Below are positions 1 to 8,643 of a stretch of DNA of 64,000 nt, piece after piece (position 1 is the first letter of the stretch; each line of letters starts with the position of its first letter). Location: contig JAFRAO010000008.1 of the NCBI GenBank assembly GCA_017405375.1, positions 43,305 to 107,304 on the forward strand. The letters are read 5' to 3'. The stretch is from a bacterium (lineage in GTDB: Bacteria; Cyanobacteriota; Vampirovibrionia; Gastranaerophilales; Gastranaerophilaceae). Below the pieces are notes generated by a model. That model made no database searches, was not told the origin of the DNA, and worked only from the letters and a program-made list of their open reading frames with translations. Made by a program: the position numbers and the translations under genes.

Positions 1-438
1 ATTTTTTGCAACTTTACCGGTATGAACCATAGTTTCATGAGTTCCTGTTCTTCTTAAAACAGCTTTCACACGAGCTTCAAGTTCTTTTGGGCTAAAGGGT
101 TTGATAACATAATCATCAGCACCAAGTTCCAAACCGGTAATTCTTTCAGAAACATCACCTAATGCTGTTAAGATAATAATAGGAACATCAGATGTGCGTC
201 TGATTTCTCTTGTTACACCATAGCCATCAACTTTTGGCATCATTACATCTAAAACTACCAAATCAGGGTTACATTTGTTAAACTCATTAATAGCTTCTTC
301 ACCATCTTCTGCTACAACAACATCATAGCCTACCATTTTTAATCTTGTTTCTAATATTCTTCTTATACTTGCTTCATCATCTGCAACCAATATGCATTGA
401 CGATCTTCAGTTTCGTTTTGTACTTCTGCTTCTGTCAT
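1..438 (-). CDS. rpaB: Response regulator, RpaB-like (partial, C-terminus outside window)
   Basis: Translating the minus strand from the ATG at 438 gives a receiver domain with the acidic pair in LVADDEASIRR, the phospho-acceptor Asp in VVLDVMMPKVDGYG, then ITGLELGADDYVIKPFSPKEL with the conserved Lys. The reading frame leaves the window before the winged-helix DNA-binding domain. The wording of the receiver (DDEASIRRILETRL, TALGDVSERITGLELGADDYV) is very close to cyanobacterial RpaB/Ycf27, an OmpR-family regulator of light and redox stress genes. An AAAGG Shine-Dalgarno sequence lies 8-9 bases before the ATG. Assignment to the OmpR family is firm. The RpaB orthology is from memory of the family. 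Confidence 0.85.
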   Translation of the reverse strand, partial: MTEAEVQNETEDRQCILVADDEASIRRILETRLKMVGYDVVVAEDGEEAINEFNKCNPDLVVLDVMMPKVDGYGVTREIRRTSDVPIIILTALGDVSERITGLELGADDYVIKPFSPKELEARVKAVLRRTGTHETMVHTGKVAKN

Positions 439-585
439 GAATCGTACCTTTTATCCTCTTTAACTATAATATCTATTCGTATAACACAAATTATATATAA
501 ACTTATGTTATAAATATATCTTAATATAATAATAAAATAATTGCAAGCAAAATTTTGTATTTTTAGGAAAATACTATCATTACAA

Positions 586-1320
586 TTATTTGGTCATGAG
601 TTCTTTAAATTCTTCAAAATCCTGAAGTGTGTCAATACCCAACGGCTTATCATTTACAATAGCTGTTTTAATTCTTAAACCCATTTGCAAAGCTCTTAGT
701 TGTTCAAGACTTTCAGCGATTTCTAACGAAGTTTGTTCAGCATTAGTCATAAGGGTAAGAGCATTTTTGGTATATCCGTAAATACCGACATGACCATAGA
801 AAGGTGCAGGATTAGTCTTTCGTTCAAACGGAATTTTTGAACGTGAAAAATACAGAGCATATCCTTGATTATCAATAACACATTTTACTAAGTTTGGGTT
901 ATTAATTTCGTTTTCATCATCTATCGGTCTGATTAATGTAGAAATATCCGCTTTATAATTTTTTACCCCATCAATAACCAATTCAATATTTTCGACTTTA
1001 ATCATCGGCTCATCACCTTGAAGATTAACAATAAATTCAAAATCTTCATATTTGTCAACAACTTCTTTAATTCTATCAGTCCCGCATTTATGAGAAGTTG
1101 ATGTCATTTCAACTTGCCCGCCAAAACTTTTTACGGCATTATATATACGTTCATCATCAGTTGCAACGATTACGCAATCTGCAGATTTAACATTCGCTGC
1201 TTTTTCATAAACCCATTGAATTATCGGCTTATCATTTACTTTTAATAAAGGTTTGCCTTCCAAGCGTGTTGAACCGTATCTTGCAGGAATTATTATTGCT
1301 GTTTTTTCATTATGTCCCAT
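586..1320 (-). CDS. kdsB: 3-deoxy-manno-octulosonate cytidylyltransferase (CMP-KDO synthetase)
   Basis: Activates KDO with CTP to CMP-KDO in the cytoplasm, for attachment to lipid A. At 244 residues it has the usual length. It shows IIPARYGSTRLEGKPL near residue 10, the VATDDERI segment, the NLQGDEPMI metal/CTP motif near residue 100 and SRSKIPF. It is the last gene of the leftward accD-accA-prmA-kdsB run, 22 bases after prmA. Its presence implies an outer membrane carrying KDO lipid A, in keeping with the acyltransferases and outer-membrane export genes further right. Confidence 0.93.
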   Translation of the reverse strand: MGHNEKTAIIIPARYGSTRLEGKPLLKVNDKPIIQWVYEKAANVKSADCVIVATDDERIYNAVKSFGGQVEMTSTSHKCGTDRIKEVVDKYEDFEFIVNLQGDEPMIKVENIELVIDGVKNYKADISTLIRPIDDENEINNPNLVKCVIDNQGYALYFSRSKIPFERKTNPAPFYGHVGIYGYTKNALTLMTNAEQTSLEIAESLEQLRALQMGLRIKTAIVNDKPLGIDTLQDFEEFKELMTK

Positions 1321-1342
1321 GATTATCCTCTTTTATGATTTT

Positions 1343-2245
1343 TTATATATTTTTCTGTACGACAAAAGATGTCCACTGATTTTGTTTAATTTCTTCAATA
1401 ACCTTTAAATTTTCTCGTTTTACAGCTTCTAATACAATATCGGATTTTTCTTGTAAAATACCGCTTAAACTCATTTTCGCAGAATCTTTCATTAATGATT
1501 TTAAATCACCCATTATATCAAACAAAACATTATGTAGTATATTTGCGCACACAAAATCAAATTTCATATTTTTAATTTTATCTGCACTACCAAGTTCAAA
1601 TACACAATTTACATCGTTTAATTTTGCATTTTCTTTTGCTACGTCAATAACTGTTTCATCATTATCACAACCATATACTTCACTTGCGCCCATTTTTTTT
1701 GCAAGTATTGATAATATACCTGAACCCATACCAATATCCGCCATTGATTGACCTTTAACAAAATATTTTTCTAAAGCCTTCATACAAAGTTGAGTGGTTT
1801 GATGAGTTCCTGTACCGAACGCACAACCGGGGTCTAATTTTATGATTATTTCATCCTCAGATTGAGGTGTATAATCTATCCATGTAGGCACTACCGTAAT
1901 TTTTTCACTTACATGAGTTACATTCCACTTTTCTTTCCATTTTTTTGACCAATCTTGATTTTCTTTTTCCGTAACAGTAAACTCCCAAGTGCCTAAATCC
2001 TCTTCGGTTAATCCTCTATCCAAAAATAGTTTTCTTTGATTGCTTAGTATATTAAAAAAATCAGGCTTATCGCCTCTGATAAATGCTTTTAAAATACCAT
2101 TTGTAGAAGATACCATTTCTAAATCCTTATAACTTTCTTCTGACTCAACAACTCCTTCACAATCAAATGATTCAAATAAAACATCAGTAATTATATCTGA
2201 CATATTTGGATTTATAGAAAGTATCAATTCGTAATATTTATCCAT
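1343..2245 (-). CDS. prmA: Ribosomal protein L11 methyltransferase
   Basis: SAM-dependent enzyme that trimethylates ribosomal protein L11. The 300-residue product has the PrmA N-terminal substrate domain followed by a class I methyltransferase fold. Visible motifs are DPGCAFGTGTHQTT near residue 137, the SAM-binding loop ADIGMGSGILSI near 169, the acidic YGCDND strand and the catalytic-loop segment ANILHNVL. The start overlaps the end of accA by 8 bases, so the two genes are probably translationally coupled. Function is clear from the motifs. Confidence 0.92.
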   Translation of the reverse strand: MDKYYELILSINPNMSDIITDVLFESFDCEGVVESEESYKDLEMVSSTNGILKAFIRGDKPDFFNILSNQRKLFLDRGLTEEDLGTWEFTVTEKENQDWSKKWKEKWNVTHVSEKITVVPTWIDYTPQSEDEIIIKLDPGCAFGTGTHQTTQLCMKALEKYFVKGQSMADIGMGSGILSILAKKMGASEVYGCDNDETVIDVAKENAKLNDVNCVFELGSADKIKNMKFDFVCANILHNVLFDIMGDLKSLMKDSAKMSLSGILQEKSDIVLEAVKRENLKVIEEIKQNQWTSFVVQKNI

Positions 2246-3185
2246 TTAAAATACAACCCATACTGCGATATTTTTTGTATCTTTGTTCTTTTAATTTGTC
2301 CGGAGATAGTTTTAATAATTTTTTTAATGTTGCAATTAATTCTTTTTGAAGAGTTTTTGCCATTTCGGATTTGTTATTATGAGCACCGCCTAAAGGCTCT
2401 TTTACACAACTGTCAATAATTCCTAAATCTAATAAATCATCTGCCGTAATCTTTAATGCATCAGCAGCAACAGAAGCCTGCGCAGAATCTCTGAATAAAA
2501 TAGATGCGCAACCTTCAGGCGAAATAACTGTATAATAAGCATATTCAAGCATTTTTACATCATTTGCAACAGCCAAACCTAAAGCACCGCCCGAACAACC
2601 TTCACCTGTTATTACTGCAATAACAGGAACATCCAGTTTAGCCATATCCCGTAAATTTTGAGCGATAGCTATACCTTGACCTGTTTGTTCAGCCGTTACA
2701 CCCGGATAAGCACCCGGAGTATCTATTAACGTTATTATCGGCAAATTAAATTTATTAGCATGATTAAATAATCTCATTGCTTTTCTGTAACCTTGAGGTT
2801 GAGGCATACCAAAATTATATTCAAGATTTTCTTTTGTAGTAGAACCCTTTTGAGTGCCAACCAACATTACATTATAATCGCCTAATTTAGCCACACCGCC
2901 TATTATTGCTCGGTCGTCAGTTCCTTCTCTGTCGCCATGCATTTCAATAAAATCCGAACACATATAGTTAACGTAATCTAAAAATGAAGGTCTGTTCGCA
3001 TGACGTGCAATCTGCAATTTTTCAGAGGGTTTTAAATTTTTGTATATTTCTTGTTTATACTCTTGTGCTTGCTGTTCAAATTTTTCAATTTCGTTACTTA
3101 AATCCATGCCAGACTCCGAACTTACTTTTTTTAATTCTGCTACTTTTGTTTGTATATCAGTTAAAGATTTTTCAAACTCAAACAT
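2238..3185 (-). CDS. accA: Acetyl-CoA carboxylase carboxyltransferase subunit alpha
   Basis: Alpha half of the carboxyltransferase that moves CO2 from biotin to acetyl-CoA, giving malonyl-CoA for fatty acid synthesis. The 315-residue length is normal. It has the typical helical N-terminus, VGTQKG, the TLIDTPGAYPG loop and the oxyanion glycines of GEGCSGGALGLAV followed by SPEGCASIL. Its ATG shares one base with the accD stop codon (TAATG), so the two subunits should be made in fixed ratio. Malonyl-CoA made here would also feed the polyene cluster at 36.8-49.8 kb. Confidence 0.95.
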   Translation of the reverse strand: MFEFEKSLTDIQTKVAELKKVSSESGMDLSNEIEKFEQQAQEYKQEIYKNLKPSEKLQIARHANRPSFLDYVNYMCSDFIEMHGDREGTDDRAIIGGVAKLGDYNVMLVGTQKGSTTKENLEYNFGMPQPQGYRKAMRLFNHANKFNLPIITLIDTPGAYPGVTAEQTGQGIAIAQNLRDMAKLDVPVIAVITGEGCSGGALGLAVANDVKMLEYAYYTVISPEGCASILFRDSAQASVAADALKITADDLLDLGIIDSCVKEPLGGAHNNKSEMAKTLQKELIATLKKLLKLSPDKLKEQRYKKYRSMGCILNG

Positions 3186-4096
3186 TATTTTACCTCATTA
3201 TTTTCATTTTTATCACAAGTTTCAACAGTTGAATAACCATGCAACTCAAGTAACTTTGAAAGTTTAGTTTTCAATTCTTTACGTTTAACAATAACATCAA
3301 TTTGACCGAATTTTAAAAGATATTCTGCGGTTTGAAATCCTGACGGCAGTTTTTGATGAAGAGTCTGTTCTATAACTCTTCTGCCCGCAAAACCTATTCT
3401 TGCTCCTTGCTCTGCAATAATAATATCACCCAAGGTACCAAAGCTGGCAGTTACTCCGCCAAAAGTAGGTTCTGTCAAAAGACAAATATATAAGATTTTT
3501 TCTAAATCCATTTTTGCGCAAGCACAAGAAGTTTTTGCCATCTGCATTAAACTTAAAGCACTTTCCTGCATTCTGGCTCCGCCTGATGAAGTTATCGCTA
3601 ACATTGGGAGTTTATGTGCTATTGCCTCTTCCATGATTCTTGTAACTTTTTCTCCAACAACGCTTCCCATAGAACCACCCATAAAATCAAAATCCATAAC
3701 GGCAGTTGCTACTTTATAACCGTTTATTTCTCCAATACCCGTAACAACGGCATCATTCAAATTTGTTTTTTCTTTTGCTTTTACAAGTCGGTCTTTATAA
3801 CTTTCTGTATCAACAAATTCTAAAGGATCTGCAGGAAGCACGTCAGTAAACAGTTCGTTAAAAGTGTTCTTATCAAACAACTGTTCTATTCTTTCTCTTG
3901 CACCAATTCTAAAGTGATAATCACACTCAGGGCACACCATCATATTTTCTTGTAAATCTTTATTTGTTATTTGAGCTCCGCAATGAACACATTTTGTCCA
4001 TAGTCCGGGAAAACTTACATTTTCTATTCTGGTCTCTAACGTTCTGCGTTCAATTTGAGCTTCTTTTCTCTTATCAAACCATTCCTGAATACTCAT
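3185..4096 (-). CDS. accD: Acetyl-CoA carboxylase carboxyltransferase subunit beta
   Basis: Beta subunit of the carboxyltransferase. The N-terminal four-Cys zinc ribbon (CVHCG and CPEC) is followed by the crotonase-like core with GSMGSVVGEK, the SSGGARMQES oxyanion loop and PTFGGVTASFG. The frame opens at 4111, but I prefer the ATG at 4096 (MSIQEWF). A GAAGG sequence sits 8 bases before it, whereas the upstream ATG at 4111 has no ribosome-binding site. First gene of the acc-prmA-kdsB operon, behind a promoter-like sequence at 4154-4181. Confidence 0.94.
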   Translation of the reverse strand: MSIQEWFDKRKEAQIERRTLETRIENVSFPGLWTKCVHCGAQITNKDLQENMMVCPECDYHFRIGARERIEQLFDKNTFNELFTDVLPADPLEFVDTESYKDRLVKAKEKTNLNDAVVTGIGEINGYKVATAVMDFDFMGGSMGSVVGEKVTRIMEEAIAHKLPMLAITSSGGARMQESALSLMQMAKTSCACAKMDLEKILYICLLTEPTFGGVTASFGTLGDIIIAEQGARIGFAGRRVIEQTLHQKLPSGFQTAEYLLKFGQIDVIVKRKELKTKLSKLLELHGYSTVETCDKNENNEVK

Positions 4097-4153
4097 AGCA
4101 TAAACCTTCATTTATTAACTACACATATGTATATTTATTAATCTATCAACACT

Positions 4154-4181
4154 ATTATACTACAAATTAAAATTAGTCAAA
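4154..4181 (-). promoter_or_regulatory. Putative promoter of accD-accA-prmA-kdsB
   Basis: On the minus strand a perfect TATAAT (4159-4154) follows TTTGAC (4181-4176) at a 16-base spacing. An overlapping TTGACT reads with a 15-base spacing. It lies about 60 bases before the accD start. Consensus matching only. Confidence 0.55.
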
Positions 4182-4964
4182 CTATTTATCAGATTTTTTA
4201 CCCAAGTAGCGCATAACATCATCAGATAATTTTATATTTTGATGCAGCAAATTATACTTCTTTAAATCACCTATATTTTGTTGTTCAACCAATAAATCTT
4301 TCTTTTCCGAATTTAATAAAGATTCCGTTACTTTATCAAATTCGGAAGGATTATTTTGCATCATATATTTTGTTATTATCTCATCAGGATTTTGTGAACC
4401 TATTTTATATTTAGTAACCATATCATTTACTGTCGTTCCCTGATTTAGCTTATATAGCCACTGAATCGTCCTTATATCACGCTTTGAAAGACTTACAATA
4501 CCATATTTATGCGGAGTGTACATAATATCTGAATTGTATGGACTATGACCTAATCCTAAAGCATGTCCGAACTCATGCAAAATTGTATGATAGACTTCGC
4601 CATCTGCCATATAGTGCTGACAAATAACCCCATCTGATAAACCAATGGAAACCTCGGCTCCATAAAGACGATTGCTTCCGTCGTAATTAAATTGACAATG
4701 TCCTAATGCTTTTCTGTCAATTCTGCGCCACTCAACATTAATATTCGATTCCAATAAACTTGTTACAAATCTAAACTTAACTTTCCCCAAACTTGCTTTT
4801 TCCCACTCATTGCAAGCCTTCATTATCATAGATTTATATTTGTCGTCCTGACCTTTTTTTGAATAAAATTTCATTGGAGAAACGTAAACACCTAAAGGCA
4901 TAAATGTCCACCTCATCAAATGCCCCATTTTAAAACTTTCGTTTAGATATGTTTTCAATTCCAT
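4182..4964 (-). CDS. Matrixin-like zinc metallopeptidase (M10-like)
   Basis: Predicted zinc-dependent endopeptidase. The signature HEFGHALGLGHS is the elongated metzincin motif HExxHxxGxxH with three His ligands, followed by the Met-turn residue in DIMYTP. The frame is open from 5078, but that stretch covers the ybaB promoter and start, so I use the ATG at 4964 (MELKTYLN), giving 260 residues. No convincing signal peptide follows that start, so it may be cytoplasmic or secreted by another route. Divergent from ybaB. The catalytic fold is well supported and the substrate is unknown. Confidence 0.75.
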   Translation of the reverse strand: MELKTYLNESFKMGHLMRWTFMPLGVYVSPMKFYSKKGQDDKYKSMIMKACNEWEKASLGKVKFRFVTSLLESNINVEWRRIDRKALGHCQFNYDGSNRLYGAEVSIGLSDGVICQHYMADGEVYHTILHEFGHALGLGHSPYNSDIMYTPHKYGIVSLSKRDIRTIQWLYKLNQGTTVNDMVTKYKIGSQNPDEIITKYMMQNNPSEFDKVTESLLNSEKKDLLVEQQNIGDLKKYNLLHQNIKLSDDVMRYLGKKSDK

Positions 4965-4980
4965 AATTTTATTGTATAAT
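4952..4980 (+). promoter_or_regulatory. Putative promoter of ybaB-recR
   Basis: A perfect TATAAT at 4975-4980 with a TTTTCA -35-like hexamer (4952-4957) at 17 bases. It lies about 57 bases before the ybaB ATG and inside the start region of the divergent peptidase gene. AAAAGGAG precedes the ybaB start. Confidence 0.5.
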
Positions 4981-5036
4981 ATTTTCTGAAGAATTACAAT
5001 AAATATACATAAAACGTCATAAAAGGAGAATGTACA

Positions 5037-5363
5037 ATGAATATGATGCAAATGATGCAAAAAGCTCAAACTATACAAAAAAAATTACAACAAACACAAG
5101 AAGAATTAGCTCAAACTGAATATACTGCTGAAACAGGCCACGTTATTGCAACTTGTGACGGACAAGGAAAATTTAAAGCTATTAAATTAGCAAAGGAAGC
5201 TATTAATCCTGAAAATCCCGAATCAGTTGATGATGATACTTTAGAAATGCTTGAAGATGTTATTACAACTGCTATTAAACAAGCAAGCGAAAAGGCTTCA
5301 AAAGAAATGGAAGCTAAAATGAAAGCTATAACAGGCGGAATAAGTATTCCGGGTTTATTCTAA
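5037..5363 (+). CDS. ybaB: Nucleoid-associated protein, YbaB/EbfC family
   Basis: Small DNA-binding protein of 108 residues, the usual family length. It has a Met/Gln-rich helical N-terminus (MMQMMQKAQTIQKKLQQTQEEL), a central sheet with VIATCDGQGKFKAIK, and a C-terminal helix ending in the conserved GGISIPGLF. It is found next to recR across bacteria, and here its last base overlaps the recR ATG. A good AAAAGGAG Shine-Dalgarno sequence precedes it. The family is thought to form tweezer-like dimers on DNA and assist recombination or nucleoid structure. Confidence 0.92.
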   Translation: MNMMQMMQKAQTIQKKLQQTQEELAQTEYTAETGHVIATCDGQGKFKAIKLAKEAINPENPESVDDDTLEMLEDVITTAIKQASEKASKEMEAKMKAITGGISIPGLF

Positions 5364-5959
5364 TGCTTTATCCAAAATCAATAGCAACATTAATCGAGCA
5401 ATTTCAACGGTTTCCGTCAGTAGGACCAAAGTCTGCTCAAAGAATGGCATTTTACTTGTTGAAGATGCCTGTTTCGGAAGTCGAAAGATTTGCAAAGTCA
5501 GTCATTGAAGCAAAACAAAATACAGTTACCTGTGAAATTTGTTATAATTTGTCTTCAACTACTCCATGTGAAATTTGTGCATCTTCGTCAAGAGATAGAA
5601 GCACAATATGTGTTGTCGCAGAAACAAAAGACTTAATTGCGATTGAAAAAACTAATGAATACAAGGGCTTGTATCATGTACTTCAAGGTTTAATTTCTCC
5701 AATAGACGGTATTGGAGCGGATGATATTCGAATTAAAGAACTGTTGAACAGACTGACTGATGAAAACGTAAAAGAATTAATTTTGGCTCTCAGTCCTTCT
5801 GTTGAAGGAGAAGCTACAAGTTTATATTTGTCCAAACTGATTAAACCATTCGGTATAAAAATTTCAAGAATCGCATTTGGTCTGCCTGTTGGAACTGATT
5901 TGGAATTTGCAGATGAAATTACTATCGCAAAAGCAATAGAAGGCAGGCATGAAGTATAA
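5363..5959 (+). CDS. recR: Recombination mediator protein RecR
   Basis: Works with RecO and RecF to load RecA at gaps. The 198 residues follow the standard layout: an N-terminal helix-hairpin-helix (RFPSVGPKSAQRMAFYLL), a four-Cys zinc finger (CEICYNLSSTTPCEIC, around residues 56-71), and a Toprim domain starting at ICVVAETKDLIAIE, with ALSPSVEGEAT and a Walker-B-like end. Immediately downstream of ybaB, as in most bacteria. Not remarkable otherwise. Confidence 0.95.
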   Translation: MLYPKSIATLIEQFQRFPSVGPKSAQRMAFYLLKMPVSEVERFAKSVIEAKQNTVTCEICYNLSSTTPCEICASSSRDRSTICVVAETKDLIAIEKTNEYKGLYHVLQGLISPIDGIGADDIRIKELLNRLTDENVKELILALSPSVEGEATSLYLSKLIKPFGIKISRIAFGLPVGTDLEFADEITIAKAIEGRHEV

Positions 5960-5980
5960 AACTTGCGTTTACATAAAGTT

Positions 5981-7045
5981 ATGAATATTCTTTTTATTAC
6001 AGATTTATATCCGGTTATTCTAGAAAAAGAACAATCTACACCAAAAACTTTATTAAATTTCGTCAAGCATTGGGAAAATAATGGACACAATGTTACGGTT
6101 TTAAAACCAAATTTTATATTAAATTCTATTTTACGAAATAAAAGAATCTATAAAACCGGATGGTATGAAAATATTTTCAACGTGAATTATTTATCACCAT
6201 TTTTGTTCGATGTTAAAAGAAAAATTCCAAACATTTTTTACGAAGTAATTATTGCGCACATGCCATCAGGAATTATTTTTTCAAACAAATTAAATGGCAA
6301 AACTATATGTGCAGTACATAATTCCGATATTGAAGTTTTAACAAATCCCTTATACTCAATATATTTCAAAAAACAAATGGAAATTGCATACAATAATGCA
6401 TTAGGCATTGCTTGCAGAAGCCAAATTCTTAGAAAAAATTTCTTGAGTTTTTATCCTCAATACGCAGACAAAACTTTTTTGTGCGAAAGCGGAATAAACT
6501 TTAAACCTATTTTGAGAAAATTTAAATCCTACAAAAATATCGTTACTTGTGCAAATCTAATAAAAAGAAAAAATATTGATAAATTGATTTTGGCTATTAA
6601 TGAATTACCGCATTTGAATCTGAAAATTATTGGTGATGGACCTGAATTAGAAAAATCAAAAAAAATAGCGAAATCAAATATTCATTTTTTAGGAAGAAAA
6701 ACTAATGCAGAAGCCTTATCTATTATGAAAAAATCGGATATTTTTATTTTGCCAAGTACAAAAGAAACTTTTGGACAAGTTTATTTAGAGGCGATGGGTT
6801 GCGGCTGTATTACAATCGGGACAATAAATGATGGCGTTGATGGTATTATAAAAAATAACAAAAATGGATTTTTAGTAGAATCAAACGTGGATGAAATAAA
6901 AAGTATTTTAATTAAAATAACTAATATGCCTAAAAGTCATTGTAATAAAATATTAAGAAATTGTTACAATACCGTTAAAACTTATGATAATAGTATTTGT
7001 GCCGACAATTATCTTAATAACGTTATTGATTTACTATGTAAATAG
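5981..7045 (+). CDS. Glycosyltransferase family 4 (group 1)
   Basis: Predicted retaining nucleotide-sugar glycosyltransferase with a GT-B fold. The N-terminal domain starts MNILFITDLYP and carries HMPSG. The C-terminal domain has IVTCANLIKRKNIDKLI, IIGDGPELEKSK and the donor-binding EX7E motif in ETFGQVYLEAMGCG. A TTG start at 5963 is possible, but the ATG at 5981 begins exactly at the family's first beta strand. It follows recR by 21 bases and may share its transcript. A role in cell-surface glycan or lipid glycosylation is likely; donor and acceptor cannot be told. Confidence 0.85.
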   Translation: MNILFITDLYPVILEKEQSTPKTLLNFVKHWENNGHNVTVLKPNFILNSILRNKRIYKTGWYENIFNVNYLSPFLFDVKRKIPNIFYEVIIAHMPSGIIFSNKLNGKTICAVHNSDIEVLTNPLYSIYFKKQMEIAYNNALGIACRSQILRKNFLSFYPQYADKTFLCESGINFKPILRKFKSYKNIVTCANLIKRKNIDKLILAINELPHLNLKIIGDGPELEKSKKIAKSNIHFLGRKTNAEALSIMKKSDIFILPSTKETFGQVYLEAMGCGCITIGTINDGVDGIIKNNKNGFLVESNVDEIKSILIKITNMPKSHCNKILRNCYNTVKTYDNSICADNYLNNVIDLLCK

Positions 7046-7054
7046 CATTGTTTT

Positions 7055-7083
7055 TGGTATAATTGACGTGTTATAACCACGTC
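7055..7083 (+). promoter_or_regulatory. Extended -10 promoter with a dyad (possible operator) before the symporter gene
   Basis: TGGTATAAT at 7055-7063 is an extended -10 element. Directly after it comes a perfect 6-bp dyad, GACGTG (7065-7070) and CACGTC (7078-7083), separated by 7 bases. It spans the expected transcription start, so it could be an operator or a 5' hairpin. No regulator can be named. Confidence 0.45.
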
Positions 7084-7116
7084 GTAAATATAGATAGATG
7101 AAGTTAGGATTTATAA

Positions 7117-8643
7117 ATGAAAAGATTACTACTATTACTAATGATTTTATTATTAAAAAACCAGAGCTGTTTTGCATTTAATATTGATGCTACATTAGAT
7201 AAATATATTGCTCCGATTTCCGATAGAATAGCAAATCTTGTATTCTATCCTATTCCAATATGCGGAACAGAAGTTCCTATAATAATATTTTGGATACTTT
7301 TTGCGGGCTTATTTTTCACTATCTATTTGAGGGGTATTGCTATTTGGGGATTTAAACATTCAATAGATATTTTAAGAAAACCCAACAGCAACTCAGATGA
7401 TAAAAACGGCGAAGTATCATCGTTTCAAGCATTAGCAACTGCACTTTCAGGAACTATTGGTTTAGGTTCCATAGCGGGTGTTGCAATAGCTATCTCACTT
7501 GGCGGTCCGGGTGCAGCTTTTTGGATTTTAGTAGGTGCAATTTTGGGTATGTCATTAAAATTTGTAGAAGCATCTTTGGCTGTAAAATACAGACGTTTTA
7601 ACTTAGACGGTTCAATTTCAGGCGGTCCGATGCACTATATGGCACATGGTTTAACAAGAAAAAAATTACGCTGGCTGGGACAACCTCTATCTGTATTTTT
7701 TGCTGTGCTTTGTATATGTGGCGGTTTAACCGGCGGAAACATGATTCAAATAAATCAAACTGCTCAACAGTTTGTTGATATAACAGGCGGTCAAAACAGC
7801 TTTTTTTACGGACAGAATTGGATTATCGGACTAACAGTTGCTATTGTTGTCGGACTAATCGTTGTAGGCGGAATAAAAAGCATAGCAAAGGTTACAGAAA
7901 AAATAGTTCCGTTTATGTGTGCAATATACATAATATCAGGTTTAATTGTAATCGTTGCTAATTTTACACTGATTCCGCATGCGATTATGGTTATTTTAAA
8001 ACAGGCATTTTTCCCTGAAGCAGTTGCAGGCGGAATATTTGGAACAATTATTATGGGACTTAGACGTTCCGTACAATCGAATGAAGCCGGAACAGGTTCT
8101 GCACCGATAGCTTATGCAACAGTTAAAACAAATGAGCCTGTATCACAAGGCTTTGTTTCACTAATTGAGCCGTTTTTGACAGGATTGTTGTGTATGCTCA
8201 CAGCTTTTGTTATTACAATTACAAATACTTATCATTCAGGAGCAGGAATATCAGGTGTACAAATGACCTCTGAGGCCTTTTCTACAGTACTTCCGATTTT
8301 CCCTTATATACTTGCCGTTGTTGTAATTTTGTTTGCTCTTTCAACAATTATTTCTTGGGCATACTACGGACAAAAAGCATGGAATTTTATGTTTGGAGAA
8401 GGAAGAAAAAGAACTTTGACATTCCAATTTATATATTGCTCATTCATTATCATTGGTTCTGTTATGAATTTGAGTTCTGTTATTAATATTACGGACGCAA
8501 TGATGATTTCTATGTCAATTCCAAACATTATTACAATGTATATTTTAGCCCCTGAAATAAAAAGGGATTTATTGGCATATGCAAAATCAAAAAATTTAGC
8601 AGCTTCATTTAATAAGAATTGGTACAAGAAAGCAAGTTTATAA
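7117..8643 (+). CDS. Sodium:alanine/glycine symporter, AGCS family
   Basis: Inner-membrane Na+-coupled amino acid uptake carrier of 508 residues. Family signatures are FQALATALSGTIGLGSIAGVAIAISLGGPGAAFW (seen as consecutive short motifs around residues 104-136), GGPMHYMAHGL, and the SNEAGTGSAPIAYA segment near residue 325. About ten or more hydrophobic segments are visible. The first 20 residues are hydrophobic with a signal-like end before the family core. AGGAT precedes the ATG by 7 bases. Transcribed from its own extended -10 promoter. Substrate preference for alanine or glycine comes from the family, not from the sequence itself. Confidence 0.9.
   Translation: MKRLLLLLMILLLKNQSCFAFNIDATLDKYIAPISDRIANLVFYPIPICGTEVPIIIFWILFAGLFFTIYLRGIAIWGFKHSIDILRKPNSNSDDKNGEVSSFQALATALSGTIGLGSIAGVAIAISLGGPGAAFWILVGAILGMSLKFVEASLAVKYRRFNLDGSISGGPMHYMAHGLTRKKLRWLGQPLSVFFAVLCICGGLTGGNMIQINQTAQQFVDITGGQNSFFYGQNWIIGLTVAIVVGLIVVGGIKSIAKVTEKIVPFMCAIYIISGLIVIVANFTLIPHAIMVILKQAFFPEAVAGGIFGTIIMGLRRSVQSNEAGTGSAPIAYATVKTNEPVSQGFVSLIEPFLTGLLCMLTAFVITITNTYHSGAGISGVQMTSEAFSTVLPIFPYILAVVVILFALSTIISWAYYGQKAWNFMFGEGRKRTLTFQFIYCSFIIIGSVMNLSSVINITDAMMISMSIPNIITMYILAPEIKRDLLAYAKSKNLAASFNKNWYKKASL

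Noticed and set aside
5963..5980. TTG start for the glycosyltransferase
   Set aside because: The ATG at 5981 begins exactly at the first conserved beta strand of the family; the extra six residues add nothing.
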